Under the pieces are notes generated by a model. It made no database searches and was not told the DNA's origin. It saw only the letters and a list, made by a program, of their open reading frames with translations. From CAZVFH01 sp964626415 (GTDB taxonomy: Bacteria > Patescibacteriota > UBA1384 > XYA2-FULL-43-10 > CAINNR01), in contig CAZVFH010000014.1 in assembly GCA_964626415.1 (NCBI GenBank), forward strand, positions 1-18,734: DNA of 18,734 bases. Reading direction: 5' to 3'. Below, piece by piece: positions 5,327-12,700 of the stretch (the stretch's first letter is position 1; each line of letters begins with the position of its first letter). The position numbers and the translations under genes are program-made.

Positions 5327-5341
5327 AGCCACTTCGTGGCT
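5327..5341. repeat. CACTTCGTG-core hairpin (copy 2)
   Basis: AGCCAC-TTC-GTGGCT, a 6-bp stem just before the 5350 start codon. Relative to the 2938 copy (AGGCAC/GTGCCT) both strands change together, keeping the pairing. Both copies are followed by TGAACTAT. Confidence 0.8.
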
Positions 5342-5349
5342 GAACTATT

Positions 5350-5934
5350 ATGAACCATAAACTAATCTGTCTAGTTGGAATGTGCGGTGCCGGCAAATCG
5401 GAGGTTGCCGAGTATTTAATGTTAAAAAGAAAGTTTGGTTTTGTCCGATTTGGCCAAATTACTTTAGATAAAGTTAAAGAGATGGGAGTGACGCCGAGTG
5501 AAGCGTTAGAGAAAAAAATTCGCGAGGATTTTCGAAAAGAATACGGAATGGCGGCATTTGCAACTTTGAATATCCCGAAATTTAATAAACTGTTAAAATC
5601 ATCAGATGTTATTGGTGACGGACTTTATTCATGGGAGGAGTATCTTGTCTTAAAGGAAAAATACGGCGATCGATTGATGGTTATTGCCGTCTACGCTCCT
5701 CCAAAAATGCGCTATCTTCGTCTCGATAACCGATCAAAAAGACACGGCAGTGACAAAGATTTGCGTTTTCGAAGTTTTACTCCCGCTGAAGCTGCCGCCA
5801 GGGATAAAGCGGAGATTGAAAATCTTCACAAAGCCGGTCCGATTGCTATGGCTGATTTTACATTTATAAATACCGGTGAGTTAAAAAATTTACACCAACA
5901 AATTGATTATTTTATTAAGGAAATTTATGGCTAA
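5350..5934 (+). CDS. P-loop nucleotide/nucleoside kinase-like ATPase
   Basis: The 194-residue protein opens with a Walker A loop GMCGAGKS (residues 10-17) in the fold of small-molecule kinases. A LID-like basic segment RLDNRSKRHGSDKDLRFRSF follows near residues 118-137, and a strand VIAVYAPP precedes it. This is the layout of dNMP kinases, adenylate kinases and dephospho-CoA kinases; similar archaeal and CPR proteins are often annotated as dephospho-CoA-kinase-like. The last eight bases overlap the dCMP deaminase gene (ATGGCTAA), implying coupled translation and a shared role in deoxynucleotide supply. I cannot name the substrate. A short hairpin repeat lies directly upstream and no Shine-Dalgarno sequence is clear. 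Confidence 0.75.
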   Translation: MNHKLICLVGMCGAGKSEVAEYLMLKRKFGFVRFGQITLDKVKEMGVTPSEALEKKIREDFRKEYGMAAFATLNIPKFNKLLKSSDVIGDGLYSWEEYLVLKEKYGDRLMVIAVYAPPKMRYLRLDNRSKRHGSDKDLRFRSFTPAEAAARDKAEIENLHKAGPIAMADFTFINTGELKNLHQQIDYFIKEIYG

Positions 5935-6448
5935 AAAAGGAACAAAAAAACTGACCCCGAGCAGTAAAAGAAAAACTGATCGCTTAACTGCCGATGAATA
6001 TTTTATGAAATTGGCACTGGTAGTTTCCGAACGGGCGACTTGCCGAAGGCACTCTGTTGGGGCAATTATTGTCAAAGATAAAATAATTCTCGCTACCGGC
6101 TATAACGGTGCACCAAAAAGAGCGAAGGATTGTTTGGAACTTGGTTGTTTGCGCGACGAACTTGGAATTAAAAGCGGCGAGCGAAATGAAATTTGCCGCG
6201 CTGTTCATGCCGAACAAAACGCAATTATCCAAGCCGCTGGTGGATTTTCTGATATCAGTGGAGCGACGATGTTTTGCACTCATTCACCTTGCAATGTTTG
6301 TGCCAAAATGATGGCAAACGCCGGAATTAAAGAGGTTGTTGTTTTTGAAAAATACGCCGATAAACAATTCAGGGATCTTTTTCGCGAGTTGGGAATCAAA
6401 ATTCGTTTTTTAAAACAGCCGAATTTAGCAATTGATTTTTTTGAATAA
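5927..6448 (+). CDS. Deoxycytidylate (dCMP) deaminase family protein
   Basis: The 173-residue protein belongs to the cytidine/deoxycytidylate deaminase superfamily. The zinc ligands are in HAEQNAI (His94, with Glu96 as proton shuttle) and PCNVC (Cys122, Cys125). The RHSVGAIIVK and ATGYNGAPKRAKDC segments and the Cys-rich stretch before the HAE motif are characteristic of dCMP deaminase (ComEB/DCTD type) rather than TadA. It converts dCMP to dUMP, feeding thymidylate synthesis. The start at 5927 has an AAGGA five bases upstream and overlaps the upstream kinase gene by eight bases; a longer frame from 5903 lacks a ribosome site. The next gene starts one base after the stop. Confidence 0.9.
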   Translation: MAKKGTKKLTPSSKRKTDRLTADEYFMKLALVVSERATCRRHSVGAIIVKDKIILATGYNGAPKRAKDCLELGCLRDELGIKSGERNEICRAVHAEQNAIIQAAGGFSDISGATMFCTHSPCNVCAKMMANAGIKEVVVFEKYADKQFRDLFRELGIKIRFLKQPNLAIDFFE

Positions 6449-6449
6449 A

Positions 6450-7544
6450 ATGATGTATTTTCTAATCTTTTCTTTTTCGCTCGTTTTATCGGCACTTTTA
6501 ACCGGCGTTGTTCGGAATTTTGCTGTTTCTAAAAAACTTTTACCAGAAACTCGCAGCCGCGATTCCCATAAAAAACCACTTCCGCGAATTGGCGGGATAG
6601 CGATTTTTCTTGCCTTTATTGTCGCGTCAATCGTATTTTTTTACTTTCTTGACCCGAATTTGTCGCTTTCCGGCGCCAAATGGTTCCTTATTGACAAGCG
6701 GATTTTCGGCATCTGGCTGGCAGCCCTGCTGATCGTTTTTGTTATGCTGATTGATGATCTTCGTGGCCTTCCAGCGTCGATAAAATTATTCGCCCAAATT
6801 GTCGCTTCCGGCATTATTGTCGCCTCCGGAATCGGCATCGACTTTATCGCTAACCCCTTTGGCGGAACAATAAATTTAAACTCGCTTTATCTTCCAATTC
6901 CACTTTTTGGCACGATTTATCACATCTCGTTTTGGTCTGATCTTCTCACCTTGATCTGGTTGGTCGGGATGATGAATGTGATTAATTTTATTGATGGAAT
7001 TGACGGGCTGGCCGCCGGAACTTCGGCAATTGCCGCAATTACCCTGTTTATATTGAGTGTTCTTGTTGGCCAGCCGGCGGTGGCATCAACAGCGATAATT
7101 CTGGCAGGTGCGACTATTGGTTTTCTTTTCTGGAACTTTTATCCGGCAAAGATTTTTATGGGCGACTGCGGCAGTATGTTTTTGGGCTTTCTGCTTGGTG
7201 TTTTGCCGCTAATTTCCGGTGGAAAATTAGCGACGGCTTTTTTGGTTTTGGGTTTTGCGATTGTTGATGGTTTGGTTGTCGCCGGCGCTCGAATTTGGCA
7301 CGGCAAAAATCCATTCACAACGCCGGATAAAACTCATCTACATCACCGGTTTTTAGCCGCCGGATTTTCTGTTCGCCAGGCGGTAATTTCGATGTATATA
7401 ATCGCCGCTCTTTTCGGCTGGGTCGCGCTTCGATCAACAACAAATCACAAAGTCATCGCTTCGATAATCTTAATATTTTTCGTCGGCGTTTTAATAATTT
7501 TTCTAAACCAAATTAAAAAGAGGAGGGAGAATGCTCGGAGATAA
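6450..7544 (+). CDS. WecA/TagO/MraY-family polyprenyl-phosphate sugar-1-phosphate transferase
   Basis: The 364-residue protein is highly hydrophobic with about ten or eleven membrane helices. It shows the family signatures: DD at residues 102-103 (LIDDLRGLPASIKL), NVINFIDGIDGLAAG at about 176-190, GDCGSMFLG at about 230, and the HLHHR loop near 290. These enzymes transfer a sugar-1-phosphate (commonly GlcNAc-1-P) from UDP-sugar to undecaprenyl phosphate on the cytoplasmic face, starting wall polymers or surface glycans. The HLHHR loop fits WecA/TagO better than MraY. The ATG at 6450 lies one base after the dCMP deaminase stop, so translation is coupled; an upstream in-frame TTG would overlap the neighbour. 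A 32-residue membrane peptide gene overlaps its 3' end. Confidence 0.9.
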   Translation: MMYFLIFSFSLVLSALLTGVVRNFAVSKKLLPETRSRDSHKKPLPRIGGIAIFLAFIVASIVFFYFLDPNLSLSGAKWFLIDKRIFGIWLAALLIVFVMLIDDLRGLPASIKLFAQIVASGIIVASGIGIDFIANPFGGTINLNSLYLPIPLFGTIYHISFWSDLLTLIWLVGMMNVINFIDGIDGLAAGTSAIAAITLFILSVLVGQPAVASTAIILAGATIGFLFWNFYPAKIFMGDCGSMFLGFLLGVLPLISGGKLATAFLVLGFAIVDGLVVAGARIWHGKNPFTTPDKTHLHHRFLAAGFSVRQAVISMYIIAALFGWVALRSTTNHKVIASIILIFFVGVLIIFLNQIKKRRENARR

Positions 7545-7629
7545 AAGGTGGGTGAAAATTGTTTTCATCATTTTGCTGGCGCTAATGTTGGTGTTCACCA
7601 TTTTGCCGTTCCTTGGATCGATGAAATAA
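7531..7629 (+). CDS. 32-residue single-helix membrane peptide (Prli42-like layout)
   Basis: The ATG at 7531 is preceded by a strong GAGGAGGGAGA site and overlaps the end of the transferase gene by 14 bases. The peptide starts MLGDKRWVK, continues with a single hydrophobic helix (IVFIILLALMLVFTILPFLG) and ends SMK. A positively charged N-terminus, one helix and a tiny C-terminus are the plan of Prli42 (DUF4044), a roughly 31-residue Firmicutes membrane peptide that anchors the stressosome. That similarity is of pattern only; homology is unproven for so short a hydrophobic peptide. The ribosome site and overlap are the main evidence that it is translated. It ends seven bases before the GxxExxY element. 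Confidence 0.72.
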   Translation: MLGDKRWVKIVFIILLALMLVFTILPFLGSMK

Positions 7630-7636
7630 ATGGGAA

Positions 7637-8106
7637 ATTCTAACACTGACTTTACAACACTGACTCAACACTGATAAATGAATAAATATATCAAAAAAGA
7701 GTATTCAAAATCGGAATTGACAAGCAAACTAATAAGATTTGCCTATGATATTTATGATGAATTGGGCTACGGACTGCCAGAAAAAGTTTATCAAAGATCA
7801 TTTGGGGCACTTCTTGAGAAAAATAAGTTAAAATATTCCAAAGAAAAATACGGCAAAATTATATTCGAGGGCAAAATCGTTGGCAGGTATTACGTTGATT
7901 TCGTCGTCGAGAAGGTTGCGATTGAATTTAAAATCAGGAATGAAATATATCAGAAAGACATAAACCAGCTACTAAATTACATAAAATCCGAGCAGATCCC
8001 AGTTGGTTTAATTATTGCTCCCGGCAAAGAAGGAATAAAGATAAAAAGATTGGCAAACTAATCAATTGTCAGTGTAAGGTCAGTGTGGTCAAGTCAGTGT
8101 TAGAAT
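7637..8106. mobile_element. 470-bp unit with 14-bp terminal inverted repeats carrying a GxxExxY gene
   Basis: ATTCTAACACTGAC (7637-7650) and its exact inverse GTCAGTGTTAGAAT (8093-8106) bound the unit; counting flanking AA/TT the match is 16 bp. Just inside are further copies: AACACTGACT, CAACACTGAT on the left and GTCAGTGTAAG, GTCAGTGTGGTCAA on the right. A 95-bp copy with the same ends but no full gene lies at 15193-15287. No obvious target-site duplication is seen, and the GxxExxY gene is the only cargo. Confidence 0.75.
7678..8061 (+). CDS. GxxExxY family protein (PD-(D/E)xK nuclease-like fold)
   Basis: The 127-residue protein carries the defining motif GLPEKVY (Gly32, Glu35, Tyr38) and, in VDFVVEKVAIEFK, the Asp74 and Glu83-x-Lys85 arrangement of PD-(D/E)xK enzymes. 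Families of this fold are often nucleases, but no activity is established for GxxExxY proteins. It is full length with an intact putative active site. The gene fills a unit bounded by perfect terminal inverted repeats, and its ATG follows directly on the subterminal CACTGATAA repeat, so the start is read through the repeat. Either the protein acts on the repeats or it is passively carried; this cannot be decided from one copy. Confidence 0.88.
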   Translation: MNKYIKKEYSKSELTSKLIRFAYDIYDELGYGLPEKVYQRSFGALLEKNKLKYSKEKYGKIIFEGKIVGRYYVDFVVEKVAIEFKIRNEIYQKDINQLLNYIKSEQIPVGLIIAPGKEGIKIKRLAN

Positions 8107-8125
8107 TTTCAATATAAGTTATACT
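8097..8125 (+). promoter_or_regulatory. Possible leaderless promoter of the 8132 gene
   Basis: TATACT (8120-8125) lies seven bases before the ATG at 8132, the geometry of a leaderless transcript. The -35 position (8097-8102, GTGTTA) is weak and lies inside the right inverted repeat of the GxxExxY unit. The same 23-bp spacing from a CAGTG box to TATACT occurs upstream of comF. Confidence 0.5.
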
Positions 8126-8131
8126 AGAACC

Positions 8132-8620
8132 ATGGAAGATGCAAATTTTACATTTCGCGGACAGCGGCCAAATGAAAAAGTGATAAAAATAGTCCGGCGC
8201 CATCCGATTGTCTTTTTCTGGCCGCTACTGCAGGCGACTTTGGCCTTTACGCTGGCGGTGATTGTCTTGATCTATTTTGATTTTGGCCAAGTTTTCTACT
8301 TCTGCGGCGGAATTTTAGCGCTATTTATTTTTGCCGTTTTATTCAAAGCGATTTTTGTTTATCGCAACTCGTTTTGTTTAATTACCAATCAGCGGGTGAT
8401 AAATATTGATCAAAAAAACTTTTTTAATCGCCAAATTACCGAAACCGACTTTTCGAAAATTCAAGATGTTACCAACAATACTTCCGGCGTTATCGGCACC
8501 TCGTTAAATTATGGCGAAATTGTCGTCCAAACCGCCGGAACCCAAAATCAACTAATCATCAAGCACATCCCCGACCCCTATCAAGTCCAGCAGGAGATAA
8601 CGAAGAATATTAGGTCTTAG
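8132..8620 (+). CDS. PH-like (bPH2/DUF304-type) two-helix membrane protein
   Basis: The 162-residue protein starts with a short cytoplasmic segment (FRGQRPNEKVIKIVRRHP), has two membrane helices at roughly residues 27-47 and 53-72, then a strand-rich domain of about 90 residues with FCLITNQRVINID, KIQDVTNNTSGVIGTSLNYG and IVVQTAG. That order (helix pair, 'T..R', 'I..V', 'G...G') is the bacterial PH domain of the YdbS/YdbT group. Function is unknown; such proteins sit in the inner membrane with the PH fold in the cytoplasm. No Shine-Dalgarno sequence is present; the ATG lies where a leaderless transcript would begin. The gene ends in a REP-like hairpin and a shared terminator. Confidence 0.82.
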   Translation: MEDANFTFRGQRPNEKVIKIVRRHPIVFFWPLLQATLAFTLAVIVLIYFDFGQVFYFCGGILALFIFAVLFKAIFVYRNSFCLITNQRVINIDQKNFFNRQITETDFSKIQDVTNNTSGVIGTSLNYGEIVVQTAGTQNQLIIKHIPDPYQVQQEITKNIRS

Positions 8621-8631
8621 CTTTTCCGTCA

Positions 8632-8649
8632 TTCCCGCGAAAGCGGGGA
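8632..8649. repeat. REP-like hairpin (copy 1)
   Basis: TTCCCGC-GAAA-GCGGGGA with a GNRA-type loop, preceded by GTCA and followed by TCCACTAA. The relative at 15338-15357 has the same flanks (GTCATTCCCG and ATCCACTAA) but a different, still complementary, stem. Confidence 0.75.
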
Positions 8650-8677
8650 TCCACTAAAAGTCGGTTTCTTTCTTGAG

Positions 8678-8710
8678 TAGAGAATAGAGAATAGCGAATA
8701 GAGAATAGAG
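8678..8710. repeat. Tandem heptamer TAGAGAA, about 4.7 copies
   Basis: TAGAGAA, TAGAGAA, TAGCGAA, TAGAGAA, TAGAG in perfect register. A short simple repeat in non-coding DNA, likely variable in copy number. Confidence 0.85.
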
Positions 8711-8721
8711 GGACTATCAAC

Positions 8722-8752
8722 AAAAAAACTCCAACTGATGTTGGAATTTTTT
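8722..8752. terminator. Bidirectional intrinsic terminator
   Basis: A-tract, TCCAAC-TGAT-GTTGGA stem (8730-8745), then a T-tract. It serves the 8132 gene on the plus strand and the convergent 8766 gene on the minus strand, whose stop lies 14 bases away. Confidence 0.85.
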
Positions 8753-8765
8753 AATTATTCTTTAT

Positions 8766-9743
8766 TTAAGCTGAACGAGTTGGATTGATGGCGACTGTCG
8801 AGCCACTTGTCTCGACTCCCCAGTCCTTTAATTCAACAATTGAGGCAGCAAACTTTCCACCATCAGAAGCGACCAATACTTTTGGCAATAATCCAGAACA
8901 ATTTTCATCTTCAATTGGCAAAAAACCAATTTCCCCTAACAACTCCTCGTGTTCTTCAGGATTAATAATATAAACATTCCAAATTGAAGGAAGTGTTGAA
9001 ACATATCCGACAAGCATATCGAAAGATTTTATCATTTCTTTCTGGCTGACATTTGGATTTATTTCTATTTTCAAAGTATTTCCACAACAATAATCAGCCA
9101 TTTCTTCTGGCAAAACATCAACAATTCTTTTTTGTTCGCGAATAAACCGTTTGTGTATAATAGTTAAATCGCCAAGAACTCTGGTTGTTTCGTCATTTTT
9201 AGCTCGTTCACTCTTTCTTGCTTGCAATAAATCTGTAGCTGAAATGTATGCCAGCATTGGCTTTGGGATCTTTTCAGCTTTTTCTTCGCCTTTTGATTCG
9301 ACATATAAAGCCCTACTAATTTCTGCCTTCTTGGATTTTTCAGGCAGTTCAGCAGTTTGAAAACCAAATCTTGTAGCATATCTTGATAAATAGCTGGCGC
9401 CATAAACATATTGAATCGATGGGATTGCTTGAGCACATCCGGCAAGCATATCAACCGATCTGGCAAAGTCCAAAATAAATTGCTGCGGTTTTTCGTATTC
9501 TCTGGCAGGGACATCAAGGTGCAAATATGTATGATCTGTTGTATTAACATTGTCGCCATTAACTTCGTCGAGTTCTTCATCAGAGCTCATTTCCGAAATT
9601 GCATCACGCAAATCTGATGAGGACGATTCTTCCAAACTTCCGGTAAAAATTCCCAAAAAAACGAATCCTCTAATTTTGTTTCGTTCTTTTTCAATTTCGT
9701 ACTTATTTATTTCAGGTGTTAGTGAAAAATTTTCAATTGTCAT
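8766..9743 (-). CDS. Unrecognised 325-residue protein with an internal tandem domain
   Basis: I do not recognise a named family. The protein is acidic and soluble with no signal or membrane helix. Two segments, residues about 71-133 and 221-277, are similar: FARSVDMLAGCAQAIPSIQYV against IKSFDMLVGYVSTLPSIWNVY, each followed by a short helix and a GF motif (ATRFGFQTAE, LGEIGFLPIE). This looks like a duplicated domain. The 'PSI..VY' strand and 'GF' tail recall the end of GNAT acyltransferase folds, but the acetyl-CoA loop is not evident. It starts 48 bases after the dnaE stop on the same strand and ends at a good terminator, so it is probably co-transcribed with dnaE. No clear ribosome site precedes the ATG. 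Confidence 0.7.
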   Translation of the reverse strand: MTIENFSLTPEINKYEIEKERNKIRGFVFLGIFTGSLEESSSSDLRDAISEMSSDEELDEVNGDNVNTTDHTYLHLDVPAREYEKPQQFILDFARSVDMLAGCAQAIPSIQYVYGASYLSRYATRFGFQTAELPEKSKKAEISRALYVESKGEEKAEKIPKPMLAYISATDLLQARKSERAKNDETTRVLGDLTIIHKRFIREQKRIVDVLPEEMADYCCGNTLKIEINPNVSQKEMIKSFDMLVGYVSTLPSIWNVYIINPEEHEELLGEIGFLPIEDENCSGLLPKVLVASDGGKFAASIVELKDWGVETSGSTVAINPTRSA

Positions 9744-9791
9744 GAAAATAGTTTAATTATTGATCTCAATTAAATAATAGCATAATTGTTA

Positions 9792-12700
9792 TCAGTCGTT
9801 AACTTTTACATTTTCTTTCCCTACAACTTCAATAATTTTTCGTTTTACCACTGGACTTATGTTAAGGCGGTTTTTTATTTTCATTTCTTTGTAGTCCTCA
9901 CCGTTTTTCGGCAGGCGAATTATAACCGGATTTTCCCCTGGGTGAGTGGTTAAAATTTCCTTAATTTCCGAAAGGATTTTTTTGTCAGCGTTTTTGGGAA
10001 GTGTAATTGTGATTGTTTCAGTTTTTTTGACTTCTTTATTTCGGATTTCGATATTCGGATTTTCCCCATTTTGTTTCGGATTTCGATATTCGGATTTGGT
10101 GCTTTCCCAGCCACCATTTTTCCTCTTTGCTCGTTTCGAAAATGGCGGTATATTTTTGTCGCTTGCACTCCAAATTCCTTCAACTAAAAGTTTTAATTCC
10201 CCGTCTTTGTTCGAAACAAATCCCTCGGCGACGATAGCGTTGTCAGGTTGGATTATCGCCGAATATTCGGCATAGATTTTCGGGAAAATTAAGGTCTCAA
10301 TATTTTTTGTCTGATCCTCGATTTTGATGAACGCCATTTTCTGATTTGTTCGACGGGTGATAATTTCTTGAATATTGGTAATAACTCCGGCGATTCTGAC
10401 ATATTCATTCTCATTTTCTGCCACAATCTCAACAATTTTTTTCTGCTGATGCGGTGTCAAAATCGGTAGAATTTCCGAAAGTGGATGTTCGGAAATATAC
10501 ATTCCCAAAAGTTCACGTTCCCAAGAAAGACGCTGTTTTTTGTCAGCAAGTGCCGTGTCTTCCAGTTCCAGCGTCTGTTTTTTCTCTTCGGCTTCGCCAA
10601 AGAGCGAGATTTTGCCGGCATCGCGGTTTTTTTGTCCGGCGGAAGCATAAGCCAAAATCCGCTCCATATTGGCAAGAAGTCGATTTCTCTCGGCAAATTC
10701 ATCAAGCGCTCCAGCCATCGCCAGCGATTCCATCGTTTTTTTATTAATGACTTTGCCATCAAGCCGAGTGATAAAATCAAGAAGCGAAATAAAATTTCCG
10801 CTCCTCTTCCTTTCCTCGACAATTTCCTCGGAAACACCGACGCCGACATTTTTTATTGCCGAGAGCCCAAATCTGACATTTCCAGTGTTTTTTACAACGC
10901 CAAAGTCAACAAATGATTCATTTATATCCGGCGGCAGAACTCCAATTCCCATTCTTTTGCACTCCTCAATTTCCAGCGCAATTTTATCAAGATCATTTTT
11001 ATTTGAGGTCATAAGCGCCGACATATACTCCGGCGGAAAATTAGCTTTCAAATAGGCGGTCTGGTAAGCAACGAGTCCGTAACTGGCGGCGTGAGCTTTG
11101 TTAAAACCGTAGCCGGCAAAGGTCTCAATCTGTTCCCAAAGCTCCTGCGCTGCCGACTCCGCCATTCCTCTTTCAATAATCTGTTTAAAAAATTTCTCCT
11201 TTTGCGCTGTCATTTCCTTTTTGATTTTTTTGCCGATTGCTTTTCGAAATTTATCAACTTCCTCCCAGTTGTAACCGGCAAGTTCAAGCGCAATCGAGAG
11301 AACATCATCTTGATAAACAATAAGCCCTAGCGATTTATCAAGAAATTTCTCCATTCGCGGATCGACATATCTGATAAGCGAAGGATTATGTTTGCGCTTG
11401 ATATATTCTGGAATAAAAGCCATTGGCCCCGGGCGATAAAGCGCCACCATCGCCATAATGTCATGAATTGTCGTCGGCCGTAGCTCCTTGATGTTTTTTC
11501 GCATCCCCTCGCTTTCAAGTTGGAAAACTCCGATTGTTTCACCGCGAGACAAAAGCTCAAAGGTTTTTTTATCATCAAGCGGAATTTCATCCAAAATTAC
11601 CTCAATTTCACGGGTTTTTTTAACAATTTTTATTACATTTTGGATAATCGAAAGATTGGCAAGTCCTAAAAAGTCCATCTTAATTAAGCCAATTCCATCT
11701 TCACCAACGGTATGCATTTCATATTGGGTGATTAAGCGTCCGCCTTTTGTGTCCATCATCACCGGCGAATAATCGGTAATTTCTCCCGGCGCAATTACAA
11801 CACCGGCGGCGTGAACAGAAGCGTGGCGAACGACGCCTTCCAATCGCCTTGCGATATCAATACATTTTTTGACATTAATATCGGAGTCGTAAAGATTTTT
11901 TAACTCATAAACAGTTTCGAGAGCTTGTTTTAAAGTCGTTTTCAGCGGAGGAATCATTTTGGCGATAACATCGACTTCAGAGTAAGTCATACCAAGAACC
12001 CGGCCAACATCGCGAACAGCCATTCTTGCCGCCATTGTCCCGTAGGTGATGATTTGGGCAACATGATCTTTGCCGTATTTTTCCGAGACATATTTAATAA
12101 TTTCGTCGCGGCCGGAATCGGCGATATCGGCATCAATATCCGGCGCCGATGGGCGATAGGGATTTAAAAAGCGCTCAAACGGCAAATTGTAGTCCAAGGG
12201 GTTAAGTTGTTTTCCGGTGATACCGAGTGCATAAGAGATAAAGCAGCCAGCGGCCGAACCGCGAGTATTTGTCGGGATTTTTTTCACTTTGGCAAAGTGA
12301 AAAAAATCCTGCACGATCAAGAAGTATCCGAGATATTTTTTGTCTTTAATCACTTTAAATTCGTAATCAATCCGCTCTTTCATTTCCGGAGTGATTTTAT
12401 CTACGACCTTTGGCAAGCGTTCGTCAATTAATTTTCTTAAGTATGTCTCATATGTCTCACCCACTGGCAATGGAAATTCCGGAAATTTAAATTTGCCAAG
12501 TTCGATCTCCAAATTACATTTTTCGGCAACTTCCAGCGTATTTGTAATCACCTCCAAATGATCGGCAAAATTTTTTTCCATTTGGGTCGTCGGGATTAGC
12601 GAATAATCATCATCAACAATTTTCAGCCGATTTTCATCGGAGACAAGTTTTCCGGTTCGCAGACAAAGCAGAGCGTCATGAGCGATGTTGTCGTCGGAAT

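Noticed and set aside
5927..6448. tRNA adenosine deaminase TadA
   Set aside because: The TGYNGAP and Cys-rich segment before HAEQNAI fit dCMP deaminase, not TadA.
7637..8106. Insertion sequence with a classical transposase
   Set aside because: The only gene is GxxExxY; no DDE, HUH or serine/tyrosine recombinase motif and no target duplication is seen.
8678..8710. CRISPR array
   Set aside because: The heptamer repeats are contiguous with no spacers, and no cas gene is in the window.
9164..9580. A 138-residue minus-strand ORF in an alternative frame inside the 8766 gene
   Set aside because: It overlaps the longer frame entirely and lacks a ribosome site; the longer frame has internal domain symmetry.
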